Shown: positions 38,985 through 49,078, counted from the first letter of the stretch. The stretch is DNA of 64,000 nt from CAIWHR01 sp963741355 (GCA_963741355.1 CAVUIG010000015.1:124001-188000); one strand, 5' to 3'. Made by a program: numbers and translations. The notes: generated by a model not told the origin, from the letters alone.

Positions 38985-39404
38985 ATGCACAATCTGATCC
39001 AGTTGGACCCGTTTGCCGATACCGCATTCGACAATCTCTTCCGCGGCGTTTTCCGGCCGCTGCGCGCCGAGCCGGCGCCCGTGCCGATCAAGCTCGACGT
39101 CGCCGAGCAGGACGGCGCGTACGTCGTTCGCGCCGATATCCCGGGTGTCGGCAAGGATGACATCCAGGTATCGATCGAAGGCAACCAGGTGACGATCGGC
39201 GCCGAAGTGAAGCGCGAATCCGAGACCAAGGAAGGGCAGCGCGTGCTGCATTCCGAGCGCTACTTCGGCAGCGTCCACCGCAGCTTCACGCTGCCGGTCG
39301 AGATCGACGAGGCGACGAGCGCCGCGAAATACGAGAACGGCGTCCTCGAGCTCACGCTCGCCAAGAAGGCCGCTCAGGCCGGACGCAAGCTGACGATCCA
39401 GTAA
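38985..39404 (+). CDS. Small heat-shock protein, Hsp20 family (second copy)
   Basis: A 139-residue paralogue of the gene at 8208 with the same layout: an LDPFADTAFDNLFRGVFRPL start, an alpha-crystallin domain and GVLELTL. The two are about half identical by eye, so they are established paralogues, not a recent copy. The ribosome-binding site is weak (AAAAGGG). The palindrome found upstream of the other copy is absent here, which suggests different control. A strong hairpin follows the stop. Confidence 0.94.
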   Translation: MHNLIQLDPFADTAFDNLFRGVFRPLRAEPAPVPIKLDVAEQDGAYVVRADIPGVGKDDIQVSIEGNQVTIGAEVKRESETKEGQRVLHSERYFGSVHRSFTLPVEIDEATSAAKYENGVLELTLAKKAAQAGRKLTIQ

Positions 39405-39433
39405 GTCACGCGGCGCCGTTCCTGTCGCGTGCG

Positions 39434-39466
39434 GCCACCGTGGCGGATCGCTTCCGCCGCGGTGGC
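39434..39466. terminator. Strong hairpin between convergent hsp20 and KTSC genes
   Basis: A 14-bp stem (GCCACCGTGGCGGA with TCCGCCGCGGTGGC, one G-U pair) closes a 5-base loop. It lies 30 bp after the hsp20 stop and 10 bp before the KTSC stop, so it could serve both strands. There is no U-run, as is common in GC-rich bacteria. Confidence 0.5.
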
Positions 39467-39475
39467 TGCGCGCGT

Positions 39476-39685
39476 TCAGCGCACACGCTTCGCGGGATAC
39501 TCCTCGTCGATGTTGTCGCGGAAGTAGCTCCACGGCGACGAGGCCGACAGCATCATTCGGTAGGTCTCGGCCGAGACGCCACCATACTCGAACGTGCCTG
39601 AGGTCAGCTCGACAATGAGCGAGCGCCGTCGGTCGTCGTAGCCTACGGCGCGCAGGTTGCCTCCGGTCAGCTTCTTCATTTCCAT
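39476..39685 (-). CDS. KTSC-domain protein
   Basis: A 69-residue protein with the pattern of the KTSC family: NLRAVGYDDRRRSLIVELTSGTFEYGGVSAETYRMMLSA split over two strands and a helix, ending YFRDNI-EEYP. KTSC domains are named after lysyl-tRNA synthetase C-terminal-like segments and have no proven function; they occur alone or in phage proteins. A GAGGAG ribosome-binding site precedes the ATG at 39685. Confidence 0.88.
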   Translation of the reverse strand: MEMKKLTGGNLRAVGYDDRRRSLIVELTSGTFEYGGVSAETYRMMLSASSPWSYFRDNIDEEYPAKRVR

Positions 39686-39856
39686 CGCAGCTCCTCGGTC
39701 GGCAGCGCAACAGAGACCGCTGGCTTCGCCCCCGGCGCCGAGTGCGACGGCCGCCCGAGGCGAGCGCCATCTTGCGCGCGGGCGGTGGCGAGGGTCAACG
39801 TCATTCCGACGCAAGTTTGCGTGGCCGCTTCGACGATGCCGTGGGGGATGTCCCGA

Positions 39857-39877
39857 ACCGGGCTGGCGGAGCCCGGT
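39857..39877. repeat. Inverted repeat upstream of the solute-binding gene
   Basis: Perfect 8-bp arms (ACCGGGCT and AGCCCGGT) with a 5-base spacer lie 40 bp before the ATG at 39917. TAGCAT just downstream could be a -10 hexamer. An operator or a leader hairpin is possible. Confidence 0.35.
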
Positions 39878-39916
39878 GCTAGCATTCGGGATCTCCGATT
39901 CGACGGACGCCGCGCA

Positions 39917-41732
39917 ATGCCGGAACGACTTTTCAGACCGCCACGACCGCGCCGACGGTTTGCGCTGCTCGGCGTGGCCGCCGCGCTCTTCGCGCTCGCG
40001 ATCGCCGGCCGCGGGCGCCGATCCGCCGCGAACGCTGCGTGTCGTCCTCCAGACCGCCGAGACGAGCTTCGATCCGCAGTTCGCGAACGATGCCCCGTCG
40101 GATGCCGTCATCGACAACGTCTTCGAGGCGATGCTCGACTACGACTACCTCGCCCGTCCGGTGCGGCTCGTCCCGCGCACGCTGGAGGCGATGCCGGTCA
40201 GCGAGGACGGCGGCAAGACCTATCTCTGCCGCGATCCGCAAGGGCATCTTCTTCACGCCGGATCCCGCGTTCAAGGGCAAAGCCGCGCGAGCTGACCGCG
40301 CAGGACCACGCGTACGCGCTCAAGCGGCTGCTCGATCCCGCGGTCCGGAGCCCGTGGGCATGGCTTCTCGAAGGCAAGCTCGTCGGCGGCGACGAGCTCT
40401 TGGCAAGCGCCGGCAAGACGGGAAAGCTCGACTACGATGCGCCGTTTCCCGGGCATCGAGGTGGTCGACCGGTACACGCTCAGGATCCGGCTCAACGCGC
40501 CGGATCTGCGCTTTCCCTACGTGCTGGCGATCTCGAATACCGCCGCGATCGCGCGCGAAGTCGTCGAGGCCTATGGCCTGGACATCGGCGCGCATCCCGT
40601 CGGCACGGGTCCCTACATGCTGGGCGCGTACAAGCGCAGCTCCCGGATCGAGCTCTTGCCAACCCGGGATTCCGCGAGGTCACGTACGCGCCGGCGGGGC
40701 CGATACCGGCGTCGTCGCGATCGGTCGCGGCGGACCTCAGGGGCAAGCGGCTGCCACGCCCGCCGCGCATCGACATCAGCATCATCGAGGAGGCGCAGGG
40801 GCGCTGGCTCGCGTTCCTCAATCGGCGAAATCGACCTGCTCGATATACTGCCTCCCGATCTTCGCCACAGGCGCTGGCGGACGGCAAGATCCGGCCCGAA
40901 TTCGCGGCGAAGGGCATCACGCACCACGTCCTCATTCGCCCGAACGTGTATTTCGCGTCGTTCAACATGGAGGACCCGATGGTGGGCGGCTACACGCCGG
41001 AGAAGATCGCGCTGCGGCGCGCGATAGGCATGGCCTTCAACGTCGGCGAGCTGATCCGAGTCTTCTATTATGGCCGCGCGGTGCCGGCGCAGGGCCCGGT
41101 ACCGCCCGACATCTCCGGCTTCGATCCGCAACCTGCGCACCCGCGCGCAGGACTACGATCCCGCCGCGGCCCGCGCGCTGCTCGACAAGTTCGGCTACAA
41201 GGACCGCGACGGCGACGGATACCGCGAGATGCCGGACGGCAAGCCGCTCGTGATCCAGCGTTGGTCAGTGCCGACGTCGTCGCAGCGACTGGTGGACGAG
41301 CTGTGGAAGAAGAACTGGACGCGATCGGCATCAAGCTCGACATTCGCCATGACCGGCTGCCGGAGCTGCGCAAGATGGCGCGGCAGGGAAAGATCCCCAT
41401 CCGCAGCGACGGCTGGCAGGCGGACTATCCTGACGCAGAGAATTTCATGCAGCTCCTGTACGGTCCCAACATCGGGCAGGCGAACGATGCCCGCTTCAAT
41501 CTGCCCGAGTTCAACCGGCTGTTCGAAGCAGGCGAGCCGGCTGCCCGATTCGCCGGAGCGGACAAAGCTGTTCGACCGGATGACCGAGCTCGTGCTCGCC
41601 TATGCGCCGTGGCGCATGACCGTCAGCATCGTCGAGGACAGCTTCGCGCATCCCTGGGTGCGCGACTTCGTGCCGCACCCCATCCGCTCGCAGAGCTGGA
41701 TGTACGTCGACGTGGATTCGGCGCGTCGCTGA
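39917..41732 (+). CDS. ABC transporter solute-binding protein family 5, about ten frameshifts
   Basis: The protein can be pieced together across all three frames: a signal peptide (ALLGVAAALFALAIA), then LRVVLQTAETSFDPQFANDAP, IFFTPDPAFKG, LTAQDHAYALKRLLDP, HPVGTGPYMLGAYKR, FASFNMEDPMVGG, YDPAAARALLDKFGYKDRDGDG, QADYPDAENFMQLLYGPN and a C-terminal PWVRDFVPHP. These are hallmarks of DppA/OppA-like peptide or nickel receptors. About ten switches in 1.8 kb is far more than elsewhere. No permease or ATPase genes are adjacent. It is either a decayed gene or a badly resolved consensus; its intact residues favour the latter. Confidence 0.7.
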
Positions 41733-41754
41733 GCTCGCGCGCCGGCGCGGCGCG

Positions 41755-42126
41755 TCATTCCGGCTTCGGCAGCTCGTATTGCTTGCAGTCCTCGAGCCGG
41801 GTGAGCTCGCCGTTGCGGATCAGCGACAGGTTGAGGTCCTTGCCGCGCAGCTCCATCATGCCGTTGGTATAGCGCAGGCCGGAATCCGAGGAGATCTGAT
41901 AGAGGTTGACGCGAGTGCCGTTGGGCATCAGCAGGCGCACCTCGCCGACGTCGAGGCGGATCATCAGGCGTTCGCCGTCGAGCTTGCAGACGATCGTGTT
42001 GCGCGCCGCTTCGACCTCCTCCTTGCTGGCCTTGGGCGCGGCGCAGGCGGTGACGAGCGCCGCGGCGGCGAGGACGAGGAATGCCGCGACGCGACGGCTG
42101 CGCTCTGCTGGGCTGCGACGAATCAT
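41755..42126 (-). CDS. MliC/PliC-like lipoprotein, putative lysozyme inhibitor
   Basis: A 123-residue lipoprotein with lipobox VTAC near residue 28. The mature domain has VCKLDGERLMIRLDVGEVRLLMPNG followed by SGLRYTNGMMELRGKD and a terminal DCKQYELP, the pattern of the MliC domain (SG-RYTN and a GK-rich strand, paired cysteines). MliC proteins inhibit host C-type lysozyme in the periplasm. The ATG at 42126 was chosen as it begins the signal peptide. Family assignment is by motif only. Confidence 0.75.
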   Translation of the reverse strand: MIRRSPAERSRRVAAFLVLAAAALVTACAAPKASKEEVEAARNTIVCKLDGERLMIRLDVGEVRLLMPNGTRVNLYQISSDSGLRYTNGMMELRGKDLNLSLIRNGELTRLEDCKQYELPKPE

Positions 42127-42184
42127 GCAAGGATCTCCGGCAAACGTTCGCCGCGAGAATATCACGCGCCGCCCGCCGGCCGCT

Positions 42185-43513
42185 TCAGCAGTCGACAACG
42201 CTGACGGCGAGTCCGCCGAGCGACAGCTCCTTGTAACGGCTCGCCATCTGGCGCCCGGATTCGACCATCGACCGGACGAGCGCGTCGAAGGCGACCTGCG
42301 CGGGTTCCGGTTGACGAATCCCGAGCCGCGCCGAGCGCAGCGCATGCGCCGCCGCGCGCGCGTTGCGGTCGATGCAGGGGTCCTGCACGAGGCCGCCGAC
42401 CGGATCGCACGTGAGCCCCTTGTAGGGGTCGAGCGCGCGCTCCGCGGCGAAGAGGACCTGGCTGTTGCTCGCATTGTTCACGGCGGCGAGCCCGGCCGCC
42501 GCCATCGCGGCGGCGACGCCCACTTCGCCCTGGCAGCCCGAGTGTCGCAGCCCCGAAGTCCGCGCGAGGTGGCCGATGGCTGCCGCCGCGAGCAGGAACA
42601 CGACGATTCCCTCGTCACTCGCCATCGGCGTGGTGGTCCGCCAATGGTGGAGCACCGCGGCGACCGGTCCCGCGGAGCCGTTGGACGGCGCCGCGACGAC
42701 GCGGCCTCCTGCGGCGTTCTCCTCGGCGACCGCGGTCGCATACACGGCAGCCCACTCGGCGTCGTCGTGGCTGCCGGCGAGGGCTGCGGCGTTCGCGCCC
42801 GCGCGCCGCAATTGGCCGCCGCCCGGGAGAATGCCGTTGGCCGCGAGCCCGCGCTCGACGCTGCTGCGCATCACGGCGGCGACCTTGAGCATTCCCGCCT
42901 GGACCTCGCCGGGGCTGCGCAACGCGAGCTCGTTGATGCGCATCAGCTCGGCGATGCGCTTTCCCTTGGCCTGCCCCAGCGCGAGGAGCTCGCTGGCCGT
43001 TGCGAACGTGAATGGCACCCGCAGCGCCGAGCGGGCTCCGGGCGACTCGCCCTCCGCGAGAATCTGCCCGTCGCCGACCGAGAAATACATCTTCGTCGAG
43101 AGCGGGCCACCGGCGCCGTCGCGCGCGCTGATCCGGATCGCGTTGCTGTGGTAGTCGAAGGCCTTGTCGACGTGAAAGTGAATGTCGGCGTCAGGATCGA
43201 ACGCAATCCGGTGGCGGCCGCCGAGTGAGAGCGCCTGCTCGGCGCCGACCCGCGCGGCGCATGCCGGCAGTGCCGCGGGCTCGACCGACTCCGGCGCTTC
43301 GCCGCAGAGGCCGGCGAGGATGGCGCGATCCGTTCCGATCTCGCGGCCCGTGCACGCGACCGACCCGTACAGATCGACCCTCAGCGTGCGCGCCTGGAAG
43401 AGCAGGCCATCGGCCTCCAGCTCATGGACGAAGCGTTGCGCCGCGCGCATCGGCCCGACCGTGTGCGTCGACGACGGTCCAAGCCCGATCCGGTACAGAT
43501 CGAACGCGCTCAT
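42185..43513 (-). CDS. sdaA: L-serine ammonia-lyase, iron-sulfur type
   Basis: Converts L-serine to pyruvate and ammonia with a 4Fe-4S cluster. The 442-residue protein has the N-terminal serine-binding GPSSTHTVGPMRAA, the glycine-rich NGSAGPVAAV, and the cysteines SGCQGEVGVA, CDPVGGLV and the terminal VVDC. This single-chain layout matches E. coli SdaA. An ATG 6 bases upstream is also possible. It points away from aceK with 175 bp between. Confidence 0.95.
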   Translation of the reverse strand: MSAFDLYRIGLGPSSTHTVGPMRAAQRFVHELEADGLLFQARTLRVDLYGSVACTGREIGTDRAILAGLCGEAPESVEPAALPACAARVGAEQALSLGGRHRIAFDPDADIHFHVDKAFDYHSNAIRISARDGAGGPLSTKMYFSVGDGQILAEGESPGARSALRVPFTFATASELLALGQAKGKRIAELMRINELALRSPGEVQAGMLKVAAVMRSSVERGLAANGILPGGGQLRRAGANAAALAGSHDDAEWAAVYATAVAEENAAGGRVVAAPSNGSAGPVAAVLHHWRTTTPMASDEGIVVFLLAAAAIGHLARTSGLRHSGCQGEVGVAAAMAAAGLAAVNNASNSQVLFAAERALDPYKGLTCDPVGGLVQDPCIDRNARAAAHALRSARLGIRQPEPAQVAFDALVRSMVESGRQMASRYKELSLGGLAVSVVDC

Positions 43514-43688
43514 GAACATTCCCGAGCCCCCCGAGGCGCAATGCTCCGGGCAATCACGTCGCCCGAAGTCGTTGCAGCCAGTATCGGCGCGGCGGCAGAT
43601 GAGGGGGCATGGACCCGAGGATCGGTCACTCCGGCCCGCCGGACGGGGAATTTGTGATCAACAAGCCTTGTGCCGGGCGTGCGGCGCG

Positions 43689-45480
43689 TCACGGGACGCG
43701 CCGCGGGTTCCCTGCGGGCGCGGGAAACCGAAGCGTATCCGGGTAGGAGAGCACCTCGACCAGGCGCCCGGTGCGGATGTCCTCCTGCGTGGCCTGCCAC
43801 CATTCCGCCGTCAGCAGGTCGGCGTGGTGATAGGTGAAGGATTCGCGCGTGCGCGGGTCGGTCAGCAGGAATGTCGCGAACTCCTCCGGGAAGACGTCGT
43901 GCGGCCCGACCGGATACCAGACGTCGTCCGACATCTCGTCGATTCCGGGGGGCGGCGCCGGAATCCGGCGGAACGTGCAGTCGGTGAGGTATTCGATTTC
44001 GTCATAGTCGTAGAACACAACCCGGCCGAACCGCGTCAGACCGAAATTCTTGAACAGCAGGTCGCCGGCGAAGATGTTGACCCTCGCGAGCTCGCGGATC
44101 GCGTCGCCGTATTCGGCCAGCGCGTGCGCGCGCTGCGCATCGTCGCAGCGTGCGAGATACAGGTTGAGCGGCTCCATCCGCCGCTCGATGTACAGGTGCT
44201 TGATGACGACGTGGTCCGCGTCGAACTCGAGCACCGACGGCGCGACGTCCATCAGCTCGGCGATGAGGTCGTCGGAAAAGCGCTCGCGCGGGAACGCGAC
44301 GTCGGAGTATTCGAGGATGTCGGTCATGCGCCCGACGCGGTCGTGATGCTTGACCAGCGTGTACTTCTGCTTGACGCTTCTGCCGGTCCGTGTCCTTGGT
44401 GACGGCAATCTTGTCGCGGATCACCTTGAAGACGTACGGGTAGGACGGCAGCGTGAACACGGTCATCACCAGGCCGCGGATGCCGGGCGCGATGATGAAC
44501 TTGTCGCGCGAATGCGTGAGATGGTGCAGGAAGTCGCGGAAGAACAGGTTCTTGCCGGCTTTCTGCAGTCCGATCATCGTGTAGAGCTCGGCCGCCGTCT
44601 TGTCGGGCAGCATCGCCCGCAGGAAGGCGACGTACGCCGACGGCACCTCCATATCGACCAGGAAGTACGCGCGGTTTGCCGAGAACAGGACCGCGAGCTC
44701 GGCCTCGCCCATGAGCAGCGCGTCGAAATACAGCCTTCCCTCGCCGTCGTGCTTCACCGCGACGACGAAGGGATACGTATTGATGCCGTTGACGATGCGC
44801 CCGACGAGGTACGCCGTCTGGTTGCGGATGAAGGGCGACGACAGCACCTGGATTTGATGATTCGCCTCGAGCACGAACGGCCGCGGGAAACGCTTGCGGA
44901 ACGCGGCGAGCACGTGCGCGAGATCGTGCCCGAAGTCGGCGAAGCGCCGCTCGAATCCGAAGTCGAGCACGATGTCGATCAGGGCGGGGCGCAGGCCCTG
45001 CTGCATCGGGTAGTAGCTCCGGTACGAAGGCGGGTCGGCGTCGATGTGCTCGGTGGAGATCGCCGGGCGCACGAAGATGAACTGGTTGTGAAAGTACGCG
45101 CGATGCAGGATCTTGACCGACACCGAGTTGAAGAACGTCTCCGCGCACTCGGGCTGCTTGTGGTCGATCAGGAGCGAGATGAACTCGCGCTTGACTTCGC
45201 CCCACACCGCATCGCGGTCAATTCCCGCGGCGCGCAGCTCGCGCTCAAGCCGGTCGGCGGTCTCCTGCACCCGCCGGTCGTAGAAGTCGATGCGGTCGCG
45301 GCCGACGTGCTGGATCGCGAGCCAGTTGCCGGCGTCGAAATGCCGTCGCGCCGCGCGCGCGCACTCGCGGAACAGCGCGTAGTGCTTGTCGAAGCCTTCG
45401 ATCAGGGTGCGCGCGATCGCGCGGGACTGTCCCGGGACGCTCTCTGCGCGGGTGGCGGCGGCTTTGACGGTGGCTGCCAT
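43689..45480 (-). CDS. aceK: Isocitrate dehydrogenase kinase/phosphatase (one frameshift)
   Basis: Bifunctional enzyme that switches isocitrate dehydrogenase off and on, controlling flow into the glyoxylate bypass. Nearly the whole N-terminal regulatory part and the start of the kinase lobe read in one frame (QPECAETFFNSVSVKILHRAYFHN, IRNQTAYLVGRI). After a shift near 44390 the C-terminal catalytic lobe follows (VNIFAGDLLFKNFGLTRFGRVVFYDYDE with the metal-binding aspartates). The corrected length is about 596 residues, typical. A TATCAT -10 candidate on the minus strand lies 60 bp upstream. Confidence 0.93.
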
Positions 45481-45791
45481 TGAACGAAACGGGCTGCAGG
45501 TCCTTGCGGCCGGGCGGGCAGGGCGACGAACGACCTTCGATGATACCCTAACGACTCTGCGCGACCCCGTCCGATGGGCCTTCGGCGCCGCTCCACGCAG
45601 CGACGGTGCTCGTGGCCGCGGCGACGACATGGCGGCGAGCTGCACCGACATCGCGACTGCGCAAGAGCGCGTGACCTGGGGCGCGACGCAGGAGGATCCG
45701 AAGGGAACGATGTTCGTCACCTGCCTCGCGGGGCTGGTGACCGAGGCGCGGCGCGAAGCCCCGTAACGACGCCGCGCACGCGCGGCGGGCG
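45481..45791. other. Upstream region of aceK, no confident gene
   Basis: No recognisable gene. The minus-strand hexamer TATCAT at 45540-45545 could be the aceK -10 element, giving a leader of about 50 bases. Near 45770-45787 a GC inverted repeat (CGCCGCGC with GCGCGGCG) with almost no loop lies before the next gene's stop. A plus-strand frame over most of the region encodes nothing I recognise. Confidence 0.35.
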
Positions 45792-46154
45792 TCACTTCAT
45801 CGCGGCGTCCGCCTCCGCCTTGAAGGCGGCCACGGCGGTGTTGTGCTCCTCGGTGGCTTTCTTGGCGGCCTCGATGTGCAGGTTCGCCTCGTCCACCAGC
45901 GGCTTGGCAAGCGCCTGCTGCTCGGTGACGAACTTCTTCAGGCAATCGAGGTAGGTGGTGACCGACTTGGCCCAGTTCTTGAGGTAGAGATCCTTGGCTT
46001 CGCCGCCGGGGTGCGGCCCTGGTTTCTGGCAATTGGGTTTCGGGGCGTCGGCCGTGTAGGTGACGGTAGGCGTGGCGGGTACCGCCTGCTGCGCGACGGC
46101 GTTCGCCGTGAATGCGGCGAAGGCGACGAGCGCAAGCGTCCGGATCGGCGTCAT
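45792..46154 (-). CDS. Secreted protein of unknown function
   Basis: A 120-residue protein with a signal peptide (to about residue 22, NAVAQ) and a mainly helical mature part. There is a pair of cysteines (PNCQKPG and YLDCLKKF), then an alanine/lysine/glutamate-rich amphipathic helix (LHIEAAKKATEEHNTAVAAFK) that could form a coiled coil. I do not recognise the family. It lies on the same strand as ypfJ and aceK, 89 bp from ypfJ. Confidence 0.8.
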   Translation of the reverse strand: MTPIRTLALVAFAAFTANAVAQQAVPATPTVTYTADAPKPNCQKPGPHPGGEAKDLYLKNWAKSVTTYLDCLKKFVTEQQALAKPLVDEANLHIEAAKKATEEHNTAVAAFKAEADAAMK

Positions 46155-46243
46155 GGCGGATACTCCATAGAATGGCGGAGGCCGCATTGTAGAGCGCCGG
46201 ACCGCGCGAGCAAAGCCCGTAATTCCGGGCGGCGTGAGGCGCC

Positions 46244-47149
46244 TCAACGCTGCGCGAACGTGTCGCACCTTCGCATGTCGCCGCTGGCGAGGCCGGTCTT
46301 GAACCAGCGCAGGCGCTGCTCGGCGGTGCCGTGCGTGAAGGATTCCGGCACCACGTAGCCTTGCGTGCGCTTCTGGATCTGGTCGTCGCCGATGGCGGAC
46401 GCGGCAGTGAATCCTTCCTCGAGGTCGCCCGCGTCGAGCACGTTGCGCTTTTGCGCGAAATAGCCCCATACGCCGGCATAGCAGTCGGCCTGCAGCTCGA
46501 GGCGCACCGACAGCGCGTTGCGGCCGCGTTCGTCCTGGCGCTGCATCTGCGCGTCCACCTGCTGCATCGTTCCGGTGAGGTTCTGCACGTGATGGCCGAT
46601 CTCGTGGGCGATCACATACGCCTGCGCGAAATCCCCGGGCGCCTTGAAGCGGCGCGAGAGCTCATTGAAGAAGGCGGTGTCCAGGTAGACGGCGCGATCC
46701 TGCGAGCAATAGAAGGGCCCCACCGAGGCGGAGGCGCGGCCACATGCGGACTGGACGGCGCCGCGAAAGAGGACGAGCCTGGGTGGAACGTAATGCGTTC
46801 CCGCGGCCTGGAAGATCGCGCCCCAGACGTCTTCGGTGTCGCCGAGAATGCGCGCGGAGAATTCCTTGGCCGGGTCCTGCGGCGCGGCGCTGCCGCCGGG
46901 TGCAGGCGCGCTGCGTTGCGGACCGTAGCCGGGCGCCGGCTGCGCCTGGTCCTGCGGCGCGGGCCCGCCGGAGTCGAGCCCGCCGATCAGCGTCAGCGGA
47001 TTCACGCCGAAGAGCAGGCTCACGATCACGATGAGTATCAGCGCCCCGCCGCCGAGCTTCATTCCGCCGCCGCCGGGGAACCCGCCCCCCGAATCCATCC
47101 CGGTGCGGTCCTCGACGTTGTCGCTGCGTCGAAAATCTTCCCACTTCAT
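46244..47149 (-). CDS. ypfJ: Neutral zinc metallopeptidase YpfJ
   Basis: A 301-residue membrane-anchored protein. The first 30 residues match the YpfJ start (MKWEDFRRSDNVEDR), followed by a glycine-rich patch and one transmembrane helix (about residues 33-52), then a proline-rich linker. The zinc motif HEIGHH is at residues 182-187, with a second RLELQADCYAG segment carrying the third ligand. The domain faces the periplasm. Bacterial function is not settled. Confidence 0.94.
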   Translation of the reverse strand: MKWEDFRRSDNVEDRTGMDSGGGFPGGGGMKLGGGALILIVIVSLLFGVNPLTLIGGLDSGGPAPQDQAQPAPGYGPQRSAPAPGGSAAPQDPAKEFSARILGDTEDVWGAIFQAAGTHYVPPRLVLFRGAVQSACGRASASVGPFYCSQDRAVYLDTAFFNELSRRFKAPGDFAQAYVIAHEIGHHVQNLTGTMQQVDAQMQRQDERGRNALSVRLELQADCYAGVWGYFAQKRNVLDAGDLEEGFTAASAIGDDQIQKRTQGYVVPESFTHGTAEQRLRWFKTGLASGDMRRCDTFAQR

Positions 47150-47283
47150 CCCGTCTCCCGAGCGGCGCCGAGGTGCGTCTCGGCGCGGCAGCGTCGCGGT
47201 GCGCGTGCGACGCGCCGCATCGAGCGCATTATCGTCGTGCCGCCGATCGGCGGCAATCGCGCGCCGGGCGGTCCCGGCAAGGC

Positions 47284-48402
47284 TCAGGGCTTCAGCGCGC
47301 GGTAGAGGAAGGGCAGGCTGACGTTCATCCGGTAGTCGATGTCGGAATGATTGTCGTCGAATTCCTCGTAGGTGTGGCGGACTCCCGCCAGCGCGAGTCG
47401 CTCCGAGAGGATCCTGGCCCCGTAGTGGATGTGATACTGGTCGCGCGACCCGCAGTCGACGTAGATGCCCTTCAGCGAACGCAGGTTCTCGCGGTAGCGG
47501 CCGACGAGGTGGATCGGATCGTTCGCGAGCCAGCGCTTCCAGCGCGCGTCGAGCATCGCCCCCGTCTCCAGATTGAACGGCAGCCGGAAGCCGAGCGGCG
47601 CCGCGGGATCCGGATCGTAGCTCGCCGCCATGCAGACGTTCATGATCGCGTGGCCTTCGGCGAGCGAGAGCTTCTCCTTCACCCATACCGCTTCGAGGAA
47701 GCGGCGCACCCGGCCGTCGTCGTGGCCGGTCGCGAGTCCCTTGCGCGCCTTCGTTTCGGCGAGCACGTCGTAGCGGCCCTCGCGAACCTTCGGCACGCGG
47801 TATTTCGCGAGCTCGTTCAGCGTGTTCGGCCAGTCGTGCCGGTAGACGAAGTCGAAGTAGGCGTCGCCCGAGTGATCGGCGACGGCGCCCCAGTGCTGCG
47901 GATATTTCATCCCGTGGATGATCGCGCCGTAGCCGCCGGAGGACTTGCCGAAGCAGCCCCGGTGCTCGCGCGAGGCGAGCGTGCGGAATTCCCGGTCGAC
48001 GAAAGGAATGATCTCGCGCGTGAGGTAGTCCGCGTAGCGCCCGACCGCCGTCGAATTGATGTACTGGTTCCCGCCGAGGCAGGTGAAGCAGTCGGGGAAG
48101 ACGAGGATCACCGGCCCCATCTTTTTCTCGTGGATGAGCCGCGCCGCGCGCTCGATGACGTTTTCCCCGAACGGCTTCCAGTTGACGTGCGCGAGGCCCG
48201 AGCCGGTGAAGCCCACGAGGTCGTAGAGCACGGGATACCGTCGGCGGCGCCCCCCCGGACTGGCGCGATCGTAGTCCGGCGGCAGCCAGACGCCGAGGCT
48301 GCGCACGTGCGGATCGCCGAGCGGATTGCCGGCAAGCACCTTGGACGTGTACTCCCGCACGACCAGCGTGCCGGAGGAGGTCAGAGGACGTTTACGGGCC
48401 AT
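47284..48402 (-). CDS. Esterase-like alpha/beta hydrolase
   Basis: A 372-residue protein of the esterase D/tributyrin-esterase type. The nucleophile motif is GKSSGGYGAII near residue 152, the histidine is probably in FDDNHSDIDYR near the C-terminus, and PVLYDLVGFTGSG and PVILVFPDCF are typical strand and oxyanion segments. The family also includes putative siderophore esterases. No signal peptide is seen. It follows the SET-domain gene on the minus strand by 87 bp. Confidence 0.9.
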   Translation of the reverse strand: MARKRPLTSSGTLVVREYTSKVLAGNPLGDPHVRSLGVWLPPDYDRASPGGRRRRYPVLYDLVGFTGSGLAHVNWKPFGENVIERAARLIHEKKMGPVILVFPDCFTCLGGNQYINSTAVGRYADYLTREIIPFVDREFRTLASREHRGCFGKSSGGYGAIIHGMKYPQHWGAVADHSGDAYFDFVYRHDWPNTLNELAKYRVPKVREGRYDVLAETKARKGLATGHDDGRVRRFLEAVWVKEKLSLAEGHAIMNVCMAASYDPDPAAPLGFRLPFNLETGAMLDARWKRWLANDPIHLVGRYRENLRSLKGIYVDCGSRDQYHIHYGARILSERLALAGVRHTYEEFDDNHSDIDYRMNVSLPFLYRALKP

Positions 48403-48489
48403 CGGGCGATCTCGCAGGAAGGGAGCGCCGCGATTGTGCCGGGATGCGCGGCCCCGGGCAATGCGCAGGGGCCGGGATCCGCGGCGATG

Positions 48490-48957
48490 TCAGGCCCGCT
48501 CTTCGCGCAGCATCGACCCCTTGCAGCGCCGCGTGCCGCAGCGACAGGTGAACGCCTCGCGGATCTTGCGCGTGACGCGGCCTTCCCACGACAGGAGGTA
48601 GTCGTAGGTGAGTTCCTCGCCCGCGCTGATCTTGCGCCGTGCCTCGATGTAGACGCGGCCGTCCTCGTCCTCGTAGGTCTCGCAGTTGGGATCGCACGAA
48701 TGATTGATCCAGCGGGCGGCGTTGCCGCGCCGGCCGGCGTCGATCACCTTGCCGTCGGCGAGCTCGAACACGAACGTGTGGTACGGGTTCGCGGGGTCGC
48801 TGTCGGGACGCCGCGATGCGACGGCCCACGTGGTGCGCTCGCCGCGGTATTCGAGGATGGTCGTTCCCTTGCCGATCGCGCAGGCGGCGAATACGCCGCG
48901 GCCGTGGATGATCGAGTGACGAACGCGATAGAGCGGCTTGCTTTTGGCAGAGGACAT
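48490..48957 (-). CDS. SET-domain protein-lysine methyltransferase
   Basis: A 155-residue protein with a complete SET domain: the N-terminal HGRGVFAACAIGKGTTI, the SAM-binding INHSCDPNC at residues 84-92, GEELTYDY at 113-120, and post-SET cysteines at 138, 140 and 145. This is a eukaryotic-like module, widely found in bacteria but with few known substrates. The ATG at 48957 starts the conserved sequence. The preceding gene on the same strand encodes a 50-residue lysine-rich protein, a candidate substrate. No signal or membrane segment is seen. Confidence 0.93.
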   Translation of the reverse strand: MSSAKSKPLYRVRHSIIHGRGVFAACAIGKGTTILEYRGERTTWAVASRRPDSDPANPYHTFVFELADGKVIDAGRRGNAARWINHSCDPNCETYEDEDGRVYIEARRKISAGEELTYDYLLSWEGRVTRKIREAFTCRCGTRRCKGSMLREERA

Positions 48958-49078
48958 CGTGAAAAGGTCGAAATCCGGGCGGCTCGCCGGCACGAGCGAT
49001 ATTGACGTCCTCGAATTTTAGCGTATGTGCCTGCGCCGCGCGAGCGACGGCCCGCCCGCGGGGCAACTTGCCGCGTGC

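Noticed and set aside
45500..45766. Plus-strand open frame in the aceK upstream gap
   Set aside because: No ribosome-binding site or recognisable domain; largely antisense to the start of aceK.
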